64,000 nt of DNA from Phycisphaerae bacterium (GCA_012729015.1 JAAYDY010000019.1:45117-109116), one strand, 5' to 3'; positions 36,533-45,537 are shown, counted from the first letter of the stretch. Notes: generated by a model from the letters alone, not told the origin. Program-made: numbers and translations.

Positions 36533-36816
36533 CCGCATCCGAAGCGAGGCACCGTATCGCTCTGGGTACGCATGTCATGTTTGTGGGCAGTGGGGGGAAG
36601 GCGTGTAGGGGTCGCTCGAGAGCGACACGCGAATGGCTTGAGCCCCTGTGGGTGGATGCCCCTCGACAGGCTCAGAACCTGACGGCCCCTCGACCGTTGC
36701 TCGGGAACTGCGTCAAGCAGCCACCCTATGCGCTGGGAGGGCGGCTCACGAGCCGCCCCTACGGCTGGCGGGGTGGCATGCAACGCCCCGCCAGGCATGC
36801 CGCCTGCGGAAAACGC
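36533..36816. repeat. Intergenic hairpin-rich repeat region
   Basis: No gene. It contains a 7-bp GTCGCTC/GAGCGAC palindrome near 36607, a GCCCCTCG...CTCGGG unit (36685-36705) like those at 12204 and 49424, the phrase AGCAGCCACCCTATG (36716-36730; compare 12303-12317), a 9-bp GGGCGGCTC/GAGCCGCCC hairpin (36739-36758) and an 8-bp TGGCGGGG/CCCCGCCA hairpin (36766-36793). The first strong stem may help stop transcription from the AraC gene. Confidence 0.6.
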
Positions 36817-36845
36817 TTGTCAGCCGCACGGCGCGGGGGGATAAT
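36817..36845 (+). promoter_or_regulatory. Sigma-70 promoter of the GMP-synthase/hisF genes
   Basis: TTGTCA (36817-36822) and GATAAT (36840-36845), each five of six matches, at exactly 17-bp spacing and about 47 bp before the ATG. It is one of the best promoter matches in the window. Confidence 0.7.
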
Positions 36846-36891
36846 CTGGCCCTGCACTTGACAACCGTGAGGCCCGGGAGAACAACGAACC

Positions 36892-37824
36892 ATGGACTAT
36901 CAGGCGTTTATCGATCAGCAGGTGGACGAGTTGCGGCGCACCGTGGGCGATCAGGTGGCTATCAATGCCCTCAGCGGCGGCGTGGACAGTTCCGTCGTCA
37001 CGGCCCTGGCACACCGGGCCCTGGGCTCGCAACTGAAGACGGTCTTCGTCGATAGCGCCCTGATGCGCGAAGGCGAGCCGCAGAGCGTCGTCAAGACGTT
37101 CGCCGACCTGGGAATCCGCGTTGACCTCGTGGACGCACGCAAGGCGTTCCTCGATGCACTCAAAGGGCTGACCGACCCCGAGCAGAAACGCCACGCCGTG
37201 ACCGACACGTTCTACAAGACGGTCTTCGGCAAGATCGTCCGCCAGACCGGCGCCAAGTTCCTCCTTCACGGCACCATCCTCACCGACATCGAGGAAACCG
37301 TTGCCGGCATCAAGCGGCAGCACAACATTCTGTCGCAGCTCGGCATCGACCCGAAGGAGGCCTACGGCTATCACGTGCTCGAGCCGCTCAAGACGCTTCG
37401 CAAGGACGGCGTCCGGGCCGTGGCGTCGCTGCTGGGCCTGCCGGATTCCATCACGCGTCGTATTCCGTTCCCCGGTCCGGCCCTGGCCGCCCGGATTGTC
37501 GGCGAAGTGACCGAGAGCCGGCTGGCCACAGTCCGCGCCGCCACGGCCGTGGTCGAGCAGGAACTTGCCGATTGTGGCGCGTTTCAGTACCTGGCCGTGC
37601 TGCTCAACGACTGCGCCACCGGCATCCGCGACGGCAAACGTGAGTTCGGCCAGATCATCGTCGTTCGCTGCATCGAAAGCACCGACGCCCGCCAGGCCAC
37701 CGTCACCGAACTGCCCTGGAGCACGCTCCACCGGATCACCGAACGCATCGTTGCGATTCCCGGCGTCAACCGGTGCTTGTACGATCTGACCCCCAAGCCG
37801 CCGGCCACCGTCGAGTATGTCTGA
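36892..37824 (+). CDS. guaA: GMP synthase ATP-pyrophosphatase subunit (no glutaminase domain)
   Basis: A 310-residue protein matching the synthetase half of GMP synthase, which aminates XMP. It has the ATP-PPase P-loop Ser-Gly-Gly-Val-Asp-Ser-Ser near residue 28 and the C-terminal dimerisation domain with Pro-Phe-Pro-Gly-Pro-Ala-Leu-Ala near 195 and Lys-Pro-Pro-Ala-Thr-Val-Glu near the end. The class I glutaminase domain is missing, as in split (archaeal-type) enzymes, where a separate GuaA subunit supplies ammonia. Several signature residues differ from the usual form; for instance Ile-Lys-Arg-Gln-His-Asn replaces the usual Ile-Lys-Ser-His-His-Asn. It could be a paralog with a changed role. 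Its promoter and hisF are adjacent. Confidence 0.82.
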   Translation: MDYQAFIDQQVDELRRTVGDQVAINALSGGVDSSVVTALAHRALGSQLKTVFVDSALMREGEPQSVVKTFADLGIRVDLVDARKAFLDALKGLTDPEQKRHAVTDTFYKTVFGKIVRQTGAKFLLHGTILTDIEETVAGIKRQHNILSQLGIDPKEAYGYHVLEPLKTLRKDGVRAVASLLGLPDSITRRIPFPGPALAARIVGEVTESRLATVRAATAVVEQELADCGAFQYLAVLLNDCATGIRDGKREFGQIIVVRCIESTDARQATVTELPWSTLHRITERIVAIPGVNRCLYDLTPKPPATVEYV

Positions 37825-37893
37825 GGTCGCGCCGCCCTGAGGCCGTACGAAACCTGTGTTGTGTGTCGCGCCAGGAACTGCGGAGAGCCAGCG

Positions 37894-38664
37894 ATGAATC
37901 CTGAAGTTCTGATCATGCCGTGTCTGGACATGCAGAATGGGCGCGTCGTCAAGGGCGTTCACTTCGTCGATATCCGCGACGCAGGCGACCCCGTCCAGTG
38001 CGCCGCCGCCTACTGCGCGGCCGGCGCCGACGAACTGGCCATGCTCGACATTACGGCCACGGTCGAACGTCGGCAGACCATGATCGACGTGGTTCGCCGT
38101 GTGGCCGACGTCGCCACGGTTCCGTTCACCGTGGGCGGCGGCATCCGCGACGTGGAGACCGCCGAGAAGGTGCTCCAGGCCGGAGCCGACCGCGTGTCGA
38201 TCAGCAGTGCGGCCTTTCGCAACGCCGACCTGGTTCCGCAGATCGTCCGCCATTGCGGGCCAAAGGTCACCGTGGCCATCGACGTGGACCGCAACGACGC
38301 GATGCCGTCGGGATACGAGGTCTACGTGGACGGAGGCCGCACCGCCACGGGCGCCGACGCCGTGGAGTTCGCCCGTCGCGTGGACGGATGGGGCGTGCCG
38401 GTCATTCTGCCCACCAGCAAGGCCGGCGACGGCGCGCGAACCGGCTACGATCTGCCGATCATCCGCAAGATCGCCGACGCCACCTCCGCCGCCGTGGTCG
38501 CCTCCGGCGGGGCAGGGCAACTGGAGCACTTCGCCGAGGCCGTGGAAGCCGGCGCCAAGGTCCTCCTGGCCGCCTCGGTGTTCCACTTCAACCTGATCTC
38601 GATTCCGGACTTGAAGCGCTACCTCGCCTCGCGCGGCATCCGTGTGCGGCAGCCGCCGAAATGA
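37894..38664 (+). CDS. hisF: Imidazole glycerol phosphate synthase cyclase subunit HisF
   Basis: A 256-residue (beta/alpha)8 barrel. HisF cyclises PRFAR with ammonia from HisH to give imidazole glycerol phosphate and AICAR in histidine synthesis. The catalytic aspartates are present, in Pro-Cys-Leu-Asp near residue 10 and in Ala-Ile-Asp near residue 130. The phosphate-binding Gly-Gly-Gly-Ile-Arg and Ala-Ser-Gly-Gly-Ala-Gly motifs are also present. Loop 6 reads Thr-Ser-Lys-Ala-Gly-Asp-Gly rather than the usual Thr-Ser-x-Asp-Arg-Asp-Gly. No hisH or other his gene lies near, so its glutaminase is encoded elsewhere. ATG 37894 has GGAGA. Confidence 0.92.
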   Translation: MNPEVLIMPCLDMQNGRVVKGVHFVDIRDAGDPVQCAAAYCAAGADELAMLDITATVERRQTMIDVVRRVADVATVPFTVGGGIRDVETAEKVLQAGADRVSISSAAFRNADLVPQIVRHCGPKVTVAIDVDRNDAMPSGYEVYVDGGRTATGADAVEFARRVDGWGVPVILPTSKAGDGARTGYDLPIIRKIADATSAAVVASGGAGQLEHFAEAVEAGAKVLLAASVFHFNLISIPDLKRYLASRGIRVRQPPK

Positions 38665-38842
38665 TTCCTGCCCGCGATAGCGTCTCATGACACCGAGCGG
38701 GGGGCACCTGTGGGGGAGTCTCCCTATTCACGGGGCCATGCCTGTCGGTGTGCTCGCCGTGTCGCAGGGCCGCGCCCCCGCGCCGCCATGCCGCTGAACA
38801 GCCGTATGGCGGACTCTGTATGGCTGAACTATGGCTGAACTC

Positions 38843-38871
38843 TTGCCTTTTCAGGCCGACTGGACTATCCT
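38843..38871 (+). promoter_or_regulatory. Putative promoter of tRNA-Ser
   Basis: TTGCCT (38843-38848) and TATCCT (38866-38871) at 17-bp spacing, about 72 bp before the tRNA. Both boxes match four of six positions. The rest of 38665-38943 holds no gene. Confidence 0.35.
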
Positions 38872-38943
38872 GTTTCTGGCCGACTCCTGCCGGAAGGGTC
38901 TCAGTGTTGTATCGATGACCTTCGGCGGCAGATTCCCCCATGC

Positions 38944-39033
38944 GGAGGGGTGGCCGAGTGGTCTATGGCGGCGGTCTTGAAAACCGCTGTGCCCGCAAGG
39001 GTACCGGGGGTTCGAATCCTCTCCCCTCCGCCA
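38944..39033 (+). tRNA. tRNA-Ser (anticodon TGA)
   Basis: A full class II cloverleaf: acceptor stem 38944-38950 with 39023-39029, discriminator G, and a genome-encoded CCA (39031-39033). The anticodon stem-loop is 38971-38987 with anticodon TGA at 38978-38980. A long variable arm with a GTGCCC/GGGTAC stem, typical of serine tRNAs, and a TTCGAAT T-loop are present. Confidence 0.96.
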
Positions 39034-39050
39034 ATTCATAACGCTCGATG

Positions 39051-39089
39051 GCGCCGGCAGGGGAACACCCTTGTCGCCGTCGGCTTTTT
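39051..39089 (+). terminator. Probable intrinsic terminator after tRNA-Ser
   Basis: A GCCGGC/GTCGGC pairing with an inner AGGG/CCCT stem, followed by TTTTT (39085-39089). The stem is interrupted by a bulge, so it is only moderately convincing. Confidence 0.45.
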
Positions 39090-39163
39090 GCGTTGCTGTG
39101 AGGACATCGGTGGGCTCCCTGTAGCCGCCATGGCTCCCGCCTCGTGACCTGCGACCATCAGTG

Positions 39164-40675
39164 CTATGATGTGCGGCGGGTGGGGGGGCGGAGCCGCAGG
39201 AGGATCGCTCGGCGGACGGAGGACGTGGCCAGGGCTGTGGCGGTCAGGCAGGCGGCGCCGGCCGCGGCGAGCCATGGCACCATCTGCCACCGGTCCAGGT
39301 CGGTCGGCGCCACGAGCCGCGCCAGCCAGGCGACGGCGACGGCGGCAGCCATCGGGGTCAGGACGTCGTGTATCGCCCATCGCCGCGACTGTCCGGGCAG
39401 GAACCGCCGGTGCGTGATATGGGTGCCGACAAGCATGTAGAAGACGTTCAGCAGGACCCACACGCAGGCCGCGCCCACCGGTCCCAGGAAGATCGTCATA
39501 ACGACAATCAGGGGCATCATCGCGATCATGGCGACGAGGTTCATCGTCAGGGCGATGCTCGTGCATCCGTTGGCCAGTTGCAGGGCGTAAGGCATATTCA
39601 TCAGGCCGTTGAGGGCGTTGCCGATCAGCAGGAGGCTGAGCACGAGGTGGGCCCGCTCGACCGTCGTCGGATCGCCGATCCAGACGAGGAGCAACTCGCG
39701 TGAGAAGACGGCGGCCGTGGCCGCGGCCGACAGGACGAGGACGGCCATGACCTGGCACCCGAGGTGGTACTGCTCGACCAGTTGGGGTTGCTCGTTCAGG
39801 CTCACCCGCTGCGTGAACTGGGGGAGGAAGGCCGTGTAGACGGCTCCGGTGACGACATAGAGGCCGATGGCCGCCATGTGGGCCAGCATGTAGTAGCCGT
39901 AGTCCTCCAGCGTGAGCAGGTGGCTGAGCAGGACTTTGTCGAGCTGCGTCAGGCCGAGGGAGGCCAGGGCGATGCCGGAGGCTCCCAGGACAAACCGCCA
40001 CAGGGCACGAAGAATGGTGCGTTGGAGTGTGGGGCGACCATCGGCCCGCGGCAGGCTTCGCCAGACGCACACGGCGAGCACGACGGCATGGGCGCCGCTG
40101 GCGGCGGCTTGCCAGAGGAAGAAGGCGTGGATGGTCGGCGAGACCCACCAGAGGACGCCGACCGCCCCGAGAAACCGCACGGAGTTCATGACGATGTTGA
40201 CGGCAGCCAGGAGCGTCTGCCGCTGAAGGCCGATGAGGCCACCCCCGTAGAAGGCGCACGGGAACTGGAACGCAAGCGTCAGGCCCATCAGCATGACCGA
40301 CCGCGTGATGAGGTCGGGCGAGAGGTCCTCGGCGCTGACCCAGTAGTGCCCGATGAGCGGCGCACCGAAGAAGACCAGCAGGCCTGCCGTTGCCGCCAGA
40401 AGCCAGTAGACGAGTTCGAGGGATCGGACGGTGTCTCGCATCTGGCGAGAGGCGTTGCCGAGGGCGGAGAGCCGCGACAACTCGCGATTCAGAGCCTGGT
40501 TGAGCCCGGTGCCGAACTGGGCGACGACGGCATAGAGCGTGACGAAGAACCCGACCAGCCCCCAGGCTTCGGTTCCGAGCATCCCCTTGTAGATGGGGAC
40601 GCACACGAGGGTGACCAGCGGCGTATAGGCGCTGCCGACGAGATTGGCGACGAGATTGCGTCGGACAAGGTTCAT
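39164..40675 (-). CDS. Polysaccharide flippase (MATE/Wzx-like)
   Basis: A 503-residue polytopic membrane protein with about twelve to fourteen predicted transmembrane segments, matching the oligosaccharide flippase (Wzx/PST) family that moves lipid-linked repeat units across the inner membrane. ATG 40675 begins one base after the glycosyltransferase stop, indicating coupling. The upstream frame to 40762 is antisense noise. It is the final gene of the CDP-sugar operon. It probably exports a lipid-linked glycan containing the CDP-derived deoxysugar. Confidence 0.87.
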   Translation of the reverse strand: MNLVRRNLVANLVGSAYTPLVTLVCVPIYKGMLGTEAWGLVGFFVTLYAVVAQFGTGLNQALNRELSRLSALGNASRQMRDTVRSLELVYWLLAATAGLLVFFGAPLIGHYWVSAEDLSPDLITRSVMLMGLTLAFQFPCAFYGGGLIGLQRQTLLAAVNIVMNSVRFLGAVGVLWWVSPTIHAFFLWQAAASGAHAVVLAVCVWRSLPRADGRPTLQRTILRALWRFVLGASGIALASLGLTQLDKVLLSHLLTLEDYGYYMLAHMAAIGLYVVTGAVYTAFLPQFTQRVSLNEQPQLVEQYHLGCQVMAVLVLSAAATAAVFSRELLLVWIGDPTTVERAHLVLSLLLIGNALNGLMNMPYALQLANGCTSIALTMNLVAMIAMMPLIVVMTIFLGPVGAACVWVLLNVFYMLVGTHITHRRFLPGQSRRWAIHDVLTPMAAAVAVAWLARLVAPTDLDRWQMVPWLAAAGAACLTATALATSSVRRAILLRLRPPTRRTS

Positions 40676-40676
40676 A

Positions 40677-41663
40677 TCAGGTGCGGTCCGCCGTTTCTGC
40701 GGGATGGTCGGTTGCCGCCGGGCGAGTCTGCTGCAACTCCTCGGCCTCGCTCTGCGCGGCACGGCGTCGCAACAGCGCCTGGAGCATGCTGGCGAAGAGC
40801 CGCGGGCAGCACATGCCGGCCCACGTGCTGAGCGTGAAGCCGACCAGCAGCTTGGCGCCGCGGACGAGCGCCGAGACGGTCAGCGCACAACGGCTCGCGA
40901 AGTCCGGAACTCGTCGTCGTATGGCGGCCAGCTTCAGGCGGACGTGTGCGGTCACCAGCAGGGGAGGGTTCCACCAGGTGACGCGCAGGTTGAGCCGCCG
41001 CAGGTTGCTCCGCATGTCGCCGACGCGGTCCATGACGCGGAAGTAGAAGAGCCGCTCCTGGACACAGACGAAGGGGCCGATCAGGGCGAGTTCGGCAAGC
41101 ATCACATCGTCGTTGCCCATCACCTTGGGCGCCGGCATGACTTGTCGCAACGCGTCGCGCCGATGCAGCCCGTAGATGATGTAGCTGTGCGTGCGCCACA
41201 GGGCAGTGCGGTACCGTGCGTGCAATGCCATTCCGCAGGTGTCGCGCTGGAGCGGCATTGGGCCTTTGGGTTGCCCCGATTCGTCGATGGCCGTGGCCTG
41301 GCTGTAGCAGAGTACGGCTTCTGGGTGGGCTCGAAGAGCTGCGACGCACTCGGCCAGGAACCGCCGATCCCATCGGTCGTGGGCCGAGGCCCAGATGAAG
41401 TACGTTCCTCGCGCCCGTTCAACGAGCAGTTCGAAGTTCCTTGCCGCGCCGAGGTTCTCGGTGTTGCGGCAGTAGGTCACGCGAGGTTCCCTGGCGGCAA
41501 ACTCGCGCGCGATGGCCTCGGTGCCGTCGGTCGAGGCGTTGTCGGAGATCAGTATCTCGACGTCGGAGAATTCCTGGGCCAGGAGTCCGTTGAGCGTGTC
41601 GCGCAGAAAGCGTTCGCCGTTGTAGACCGGGACGCCGATGCTGACCAGGGGAGATCGGTCCAT
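40677..41663 (-). CDS. Family 2 glycosyltransferase
   Basis: A 328-residue GT-A-fold glycosyltransferase. The N-terminal Val-Ser-Ile-Gly-Val-Pro-Val-Tyr-Asn-Gly is the usual GT2 start, Ser-Asp-Asn-Ala-Ser-Thr-Asp-Gly-Thr follows near residue 40, and an Ala-His-Asp-Arg-Trp segment near residue 95 stands in the metal-binding DxD position. A second hydrophobic region near residues 262-285 may anchor it to the membrane. It transfers a sugar from an activated donor, possibly the CDP-deoxyhexose made by this operon. The preceding CmcI-like gene ends 45 bp upstream on the complement. Confidence 0.87.
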   Translation of the reverse strand: MDRSPLVSIGVPVYNGERFLRDTLNGLLAQEFSDVEILISDNASTDGTEAIAREFAAREPRVTYCRNTENLGAARNFELLVERARGTYFIWASAHDRWDRRFLAECVAALRAHPEAVLCYSQATAIDESGQPKGPMPLQRDTCGMALHARYRTALWRTHSYIIYGLHRRDALRQVMPAPKVMGNDDVMLAELALIGPFVCVQERLFYFRVMDRVGDMRSNLRRLNLRVTWWNPPLLVTAHVRLKLAAIRRRVPDFASRCALTVSALVRGAKLLVGFTLSTWAGMCCPRLFASMLQALLRRRAAQSEAEELQQTRPAATDHPAETADRT

Positions 41664-41708
41664 GGTGTACGCTTCGCACTCCCAACATTGTGGGCGGACG
41701 CCTGTCGC

Positions 41709-42473
41709 TCAACGCAGCCGCTTGATGAAGCCGTCGGGCCAGTAGGTGACGCGGCCGGTGACCATGCCTTCATTGAACGGAAACTGCGGCTCGACGATGG
41801 TGAACGTCGGGTGCCGCGAGACGAACTCGCGCGCCGCCCGTCGCGGGTTGTTCCACGTCCAGTCGCCCTGCGTCCGCGGGCCGCCCGCCACCTGTTCCAT
41901 GATCCCGTCGGTGGCCACAATGTACGACCCCACGCTCACCATCGGCGCGTACGCCTCGAGTTCCGCCAGAACATGATCCTTCGTGTGACAGGAGTCCAGC
42001 AGCACCATGACGCGCTCGCCGGGCTTGACCAGCGAACGAACCTTCTCAACGATGGTTGGATCGATCGAACTGCCTTCCACCAGCGTGATGAACGGGAACA
42101 GCGGATGCGCCTCGATGGCCTTGCGGTTGTGCGGGCGAATCTCGATGTCGATGCCGATCACGCGGCCTCGATCCATCGCCTTGCAGAGCGACGCATAGAA
42201 AACCAGGCTGCCGCCGTGGGCCACGCCGGTCTCGATGATCACATCCGGCTGAACGGCATGGATGACTTCCTGGATCCGCACCATGTCCTCCGGCAACTGG
42301 ATGACCGGCCGCCCCATCCACGCGAAGCTGTACACATATTTCGTGTCCCAGCCGGCGCGCAGCCAAGCGTCCGAGACGATGGCGAATGCCTCGGCCGATG
42401 CCAGGGGAACCGTCTTGCGGCCGTCGGGACCGTCCACGGTCACTGTGCCGCCCTCGAGGTCAATCTGAATCAT
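41709..42473 (-). CDS. CmcI-like (cephalosporin hydroxylase family) methyltransferase
   Basis: A 254-residue Rossmann protein resembling the cephalosporin-hydroxylase/CmcI family, SAM-dependent enzymes often found in polysaccharide clusters. Family features visible are Ile-Ile-Glu-Thr-Gly-Val-Ala-His-Gly-Gly-Ser near residue 80, the SAM-binding Gly-Ile-Asp-Ile-Glu near 105 and an Asp-Ser-Cys-His-Thr block near 155. It probably methylates a sugar hydroxyl. ATG 42473 overlaps the upstream gene's stop by one base (TGATG). Regiochemistry cannot be told. Confidence 0.78.
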   Translation of the reverse strand: MIQIDLEGGTVTVDGPDGRKTVPLASAEAFAIVSDAWLRAGWDTKYVYSFAWMGRPVIQLPEDMVRIQEVIHAVQPDVIIETGVAHGGSLVFYASLCKAMDRGRVIGIDIEIRPHNRKAIEAHPLFPFITLVEGSSIDPTIVEKVRSLVKPGERVMVLLDSCHTKDHVLAELEAYAPMVSVGSYIVATDGIMEQVAGGPRTQGDWTWNNPRRAAREFVSRHPTFTIVEPQFPFNEGMVTGRVTYWPDGFIKRLR

Positions 42474-43288
42474 CACGCTTTCCTCTTCAGCCTGTAGTCC
42501 GCGACCAGATCGTCCACGGCGTCAAGTACCGACGCCGGGCGGAAACCGAACTCTTCCTTCACGCGCGACGTGTCAATCGGCGGGAAGACCACATGAGGGG
42601 CGCCTGTGGCGACGGTGAGGTCACAGCCTGTGACTCGCCGGAGGGCGTCGCCCAGATTGCGATTCGACACACGGACGCCGGAGGCCACGTTGTAGAGACG
42701 CGCCTGGCCCCGCTCGGCGATGTCGCACAGAAGCGGCGCCACCTCATGGATGCCCACGTAGTCCTTCGCGGACTCCCAGTCCGTCTGCAGGACGACGCGG
42801 CCGGCGTCCACCGCCTGACGGATCACCGCCATCAGGAAGTTCTCCGAGTCCCAGTTGCCTCCATAGACGTTCGACAGGCGCGCGACGCGGACGGTCGGAC
42901 GGTCCGTCGCGAAGCATGCCGCCTCGCCCGTCAGCTTCGACAGGTTGTACACGTCGCTGAGGCTCCGGGGTGACACGCGGAACGTCGCGTCTTCCGATCC
43001 CGAGTCGGCCCCGGCGTAGACGCGGGACGACGACAGGTATAGCAGCGACTCGAACCGGCCACCCTCCAGCACGTCCAGCAACCGGCAGACGTGGGCTCGC
43101 ACGGCATCCAGCGGCCGCCGTCGGAAATCCGCGGTCACGCCGATACAGAACAGCACGTGGCCCAGGTGGCCGGCATCCGCGAGCGGCTCGTCCCTGCCGG
43201 GCATGTAGCACTCCGCGCCGCGAGCGCGCAGATGCGCCGCCACGTGTGAGCCGATGAACCCCGATGCACCCAGGACGGTGAATCTCAT
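42473..43288 (-). CDS. NAD(P)-dependent sugar epimerase/reductase (extended SDR)
   Basis: A 271-residue short-chain dehydrogenase of the extended class. It has the nucleotide-binding Gly-Ala-Ser-Gly-Phe-Ile-Gly at the N-terminus, a Ser-Ser-Ser-Arg-Val-Tyr active-site strand near residue 88 and the Tyr-Asn-Leu-Ser-Lys catalytic Tyr/Lys pair near 115. In this operon it is the obvious candidate for the 4-keto reduction that completes the CDP-deoxysugar. It overlaps the acyltransferase gene by 4 bp. Confidence 0.83.
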   Translation of the reverse strand: MRFTVLGASGFIGSHVAAHLRARGAECYMPGRDEPLADAGHLGHVLFCIGVTADFRRRPLDAVRAHVCRLLDVLEGGRFESLLYLSSSRVYAGADSGSEDATFRVSPRSLSDVYNLSKLTGEAACFATDRPTVRVARLSNVYGGNWDSENFLMAVIRQAVDAGRVVLQTDWESAKDYVGIHEVAPLLCDIAERGQARLYNVASGVRVSNRNLGDALRRVTGCDLTVATGAPHVVFPPIDTSRVKEEFGFRPASVLDAVDDLVADYRLKRKA

Positions 43289-43773
43289 TCGCGATACCCT
43301 ATGCGACGGATGGGGTTACCCACGTTGATCGAGTACGGCTCCAGTTCTCCGCCCACAAGCGAGTTGGCCCCGACCACGCAGCCGCGACGCAGCACCGCGC
43401 CGTCCAGGACCACCGTGCCCGCGCCGATCCAGACGTCATCCTCGATCACGATGCCCCCGCGGCTGGCCTGAAACCGCTGCTCGACGATCTTCAGATCGCG
43501 TCGTCGGAACTCGTGATTCACTGCCGCCAACGTGCAGTTGGCCGCAATCAGCACGTCCTCGCCGATGGTCACGCCGTTGCCCGAGTAGATGACGACCCCC
43601 GAGTTCAGATAGCAGCGCTTGCCAATGACGATGTCGCCGTTGCCTCCGGCCGGCTTGATCTTGACGAACGAGTCAATCCGCACGTCGTCGCCGATCTCGA
43701 TCCGCGAGCCGCGGACCGAGTCTTCGATGTCCGCCAGCTTCGAGATGGTCGCGCTTCTGGAGATGACGAGCAT
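43285..43773 (-). CDS. Hexapeptide-repeat acyltransferase
   Basis: A 162-residue left-handed beta-helix protein built from hexapeptide repeats (such as Ile-Gly-Asp-Asp-Val-Arg, Val-Ile-Gly-Lys-Arg, Ile-Gly-Glu-Asp-Val, Ile-Glu-Asp-Asp-Val). It has a histidine in Ala-Val-Asn-His-Glu-Phe (about residue 87) in the usual catalytic position and a Gly-Asn-Pro segment near the end. These enzymes acetylate or acylate sugars from acyl-CoA. The gene overlaps the epimerase gene (ATGA) and follows the RmlC-like gene by 7 bp. Confidence 0.87.
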   Translation of the reverse strand: MLVISRSATISKLADIEDSVRGSRIEIGDDVRIDSFVKIKPAGGNGDIVIGKRCYLNSGVVIYSGNGVTIGEDVLIAANCTLAAVNHEFRRRDLKIVEQRFQASRGGIVIEDDVWIGAGTVVLDGAVLRRGCVVGANSLVGGELEPYSINVGNPIRRIGYRE

Positions 43774-43780
43774 GGTCTTC

Positions 43781-44308
43781 TCACTCCAACGGACGAAACG
43801 CGCGGTCGCGGTCTGACATCACGCTTACCGGAAGGGGCCACGCGATGCCCAGCTTCGGGTCGTCCCAGCGCACGCCGCGGGCCGACTCCGGATGGTAGAC
43901 TTCCGAGATCAGGTACAGCACTTCCGTGTCGTCGCTCAGCGTCTGAAAACCGTGGGCGCACCCCGCGGGAATGTAGAGCTGCCGCCGGTTCTCGGCCGTC
44001 AGTTCCGCAGCCGTCCACTGCCCGCGCGTCGGCGAGCCAGGCCGAAGGTCCACGATCACGTCCCAGAGGGCTCCCATCGTGCAGCGGACGATCTTCGTTT
44101 CCTCGTGCGGCGCCACCTGGTAGTGCATGCCGCGAAGCGTGCCCTTGCGGCGGTTGAACGACACGCTGCACTGGGCCAGTTCCGTCACCAGGTTGTGCGC
44201 GGCCAGATCCTCGCGGCTCCAGGTGCGGGCGAAGAAGCCCCGCTCGTCCTCGATGCGATCGGGCTCGATCTGGTACGCCCCGGAGATCGGCAGTTCCTCG
44301 AACCTCAC
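43781..44308 (-). CDS. dTDP-4-dehydrorhamnose 3,5-epimerase-like protein (RfbC type)
   Basis: A 175-residue cupin of the RmlC family, full length. Arg-Gly-Met-His-Tyr-Gln near residue 58 carries the active-site histidine, Asp-Leu-Arg-Pro-Gly-Ser-Pro-Thr lies near 85, and Ile-Pro-Ala-Gly-Cys-Ala-His-Gly-Phe near 110 is the second block. In a CDP-sugar cassette it probably epimerises C3 and/or C5 of the 4-keto-6-deoxy intermediate. The GTG start overlaps the preceding methyltransferase stop by 4 bp (GTGA). Confidence 0.87.
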   Translation of the reverse strand: MRFEELPISGAYQIEPDRIEDERGFFARTWSREDLAAHNLVTELAQCSVSFNRRKGTLRGMHYQVAPHEETKIVRCTMGALWDVIVDLRPGSPTRGQWTAAELTAENRRQLYIPAGCAHGFQTLSDDTEVLYLISEVYHPESARGVRWDDPKLGIAWPLPVSVMSDRDRAFRPLE

Positions 44309-45537
44309 GGAATCACCTCGACGCGAGGAATCGGCACCACGAACTTCCCGCCCCAGCGGCGGATGTCGCCCATCGTCCGCACAATCTCGTCGCGCAAATT
44401 CCACGGCAGAATCAGCACGTAGTCCGGCCGAGCCTCGAAGAGCTTCTCCGGCGCGTAGACCGGAATGTGTGTGCCCGGCAGAAACTTGCCTTGCTTCTCC
44501 GGGTTCCGGTCCACGGTGAACTCCAGCAAGTCGGTCCGGATGCCGCAGTAGTTCAGCAGCGTGTTGCCCTTGGCCGGCGCTCCGTAGCCGGCGACCCGTT
44601 TGCCGCTGCGGCGAGCCTCGATCAGGAACGACAGCACGTCGCGCTTCACTTCGTGCACTTGCTCGCCGAACCGATGGTACGTCTCGAGACGCTCGATGCC
44701 GTAGGCGCGTTCCTCGGCCTTCAGCCCGGCCACACGCTCGGTTGTCGGTCGCGGCGATTCGGCATGGCAGCCGTAGATGCGCAGCGAGCCGCCGTGTGTC
44801 GGCAATTGCTCCACGTCGAACAGCCGCAGGCCGTGGTGGGCGAAGACCCGCTCGACCGTCAGGAACGAGAAATACGAGAAGTGCTCCTGGTAGATGGTGT
44901 CGAACTGGTTGCCCTCGATCAGACGCACCAGGTGCGGGAACTCGATGGTGATGACGCCGTCGGGCTTCAGGAGAATCTTCATCCCGCCGACGAAGTCGTT
45001 GAGGTCGGGCACGTGGGCCAGGACGTTGTTGCCGATGAGCAGGTCGGCGGCGCGGCCCTCGGCCAGCAGCCGCTGCGCCGTCTGGCACCCGAAGAACACC
45101 GACTCCGTCGGCACGCCCTTGGCGATGGCCGCCTGGGCCACGTTCCGGGCCGGCTCCACGCCCAGCACCGGCACGCCTCGCTGCTGGAAATACTGGAGCA
45201 GGTACCCGTCGTTGCTGGCCAGCTCGACCACCAGCGAGGCCGTCCCCAGCGGCAGCCGCTTCATCATGGCATCGACGTATCGCCGGCAATGGTCCAGCCA
45301 ACTGTCCGAGTACGACGAGAAGTAGGCGTAGTCGCCGAAGATTTCCTCCGGCGTCTCGAACGCCTCCAGTTGCACCAGGAAGCACTCCCCGCACACCCAG
45401 ACGTGCAGCGGGAAGAAAGGTTCCATGCGGCGCAGCCTGTCGGCCGTCAGGTAGGCGTTCGACAGGGGCGACATCCCCAGATCGACGAACGTCTCCCGCA
45501 GCGGCGCTCCGCAGAAACGACACGTTGGCTCACGCAT
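44305..45537 (-). CDS. Sugar C-methyltransferase (TylC3-like, zinc-binding)
   Basis: A 410-residue three-domain SAM-dependent C-methyltransferase. An N-terminal zinc-binding domain has Cys6/Cys9 and Cys49/Cys52. A central Rossmann domain has Val-Glu-Leu-Ala-Ser-Asn-Asp-Gly near residue 105. The C-terminal nucleotide-sugar domain carries Gly-Tyr-Gly-Ala-Pro-Ala-Lys-Gly-Asn near residue 312. Characterised relatives such as TcaB9 and TylC3 add a methyl group at C3 of NDP-4-keto-6-deoxy sugars. The gene overlaps the CDP-glucose dehydratase gene as TGATG. It indicates a branched (3-C-methyl) deoxyhexose product. Confidence 0.88.
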   Translation of the reverse strand: MREPTCRFCGAPLRETFVDLGMSPLSNAYLTADRLRRMEPFFPLHVWVCGECFLVQLEAFETPEEIFGDYAYFSSYSDSWLDHCRRYVDAMMKRLPLGTASLVVELASNDGYLLQYFQQRGVPVLGVEPARNVAQAAIAKGVPTESVFFGCQTAQRLLAEGRAADLLIGNNVLAHVPDLNDFVGGMKILLKPDGVITIEFPHLVRLIEGNQFDTIYQEHFSYFSFLTVERVFAHHGLRLFDVEQLPTHGGSLRIYGCHAESPRPTTERVAGLKAEERAYGIERLETYHRFGEQVHEVKRDVLSFLIEARRSGKRVAGYGAPAKGNTLLNYCGIRTDLLEFTVDRNPEKQGKFLPGTHIPVYAPEKLFEARPDYVLILPWNLRDEIVRTMGDIRRWGGKFVVPIPRVEVIP

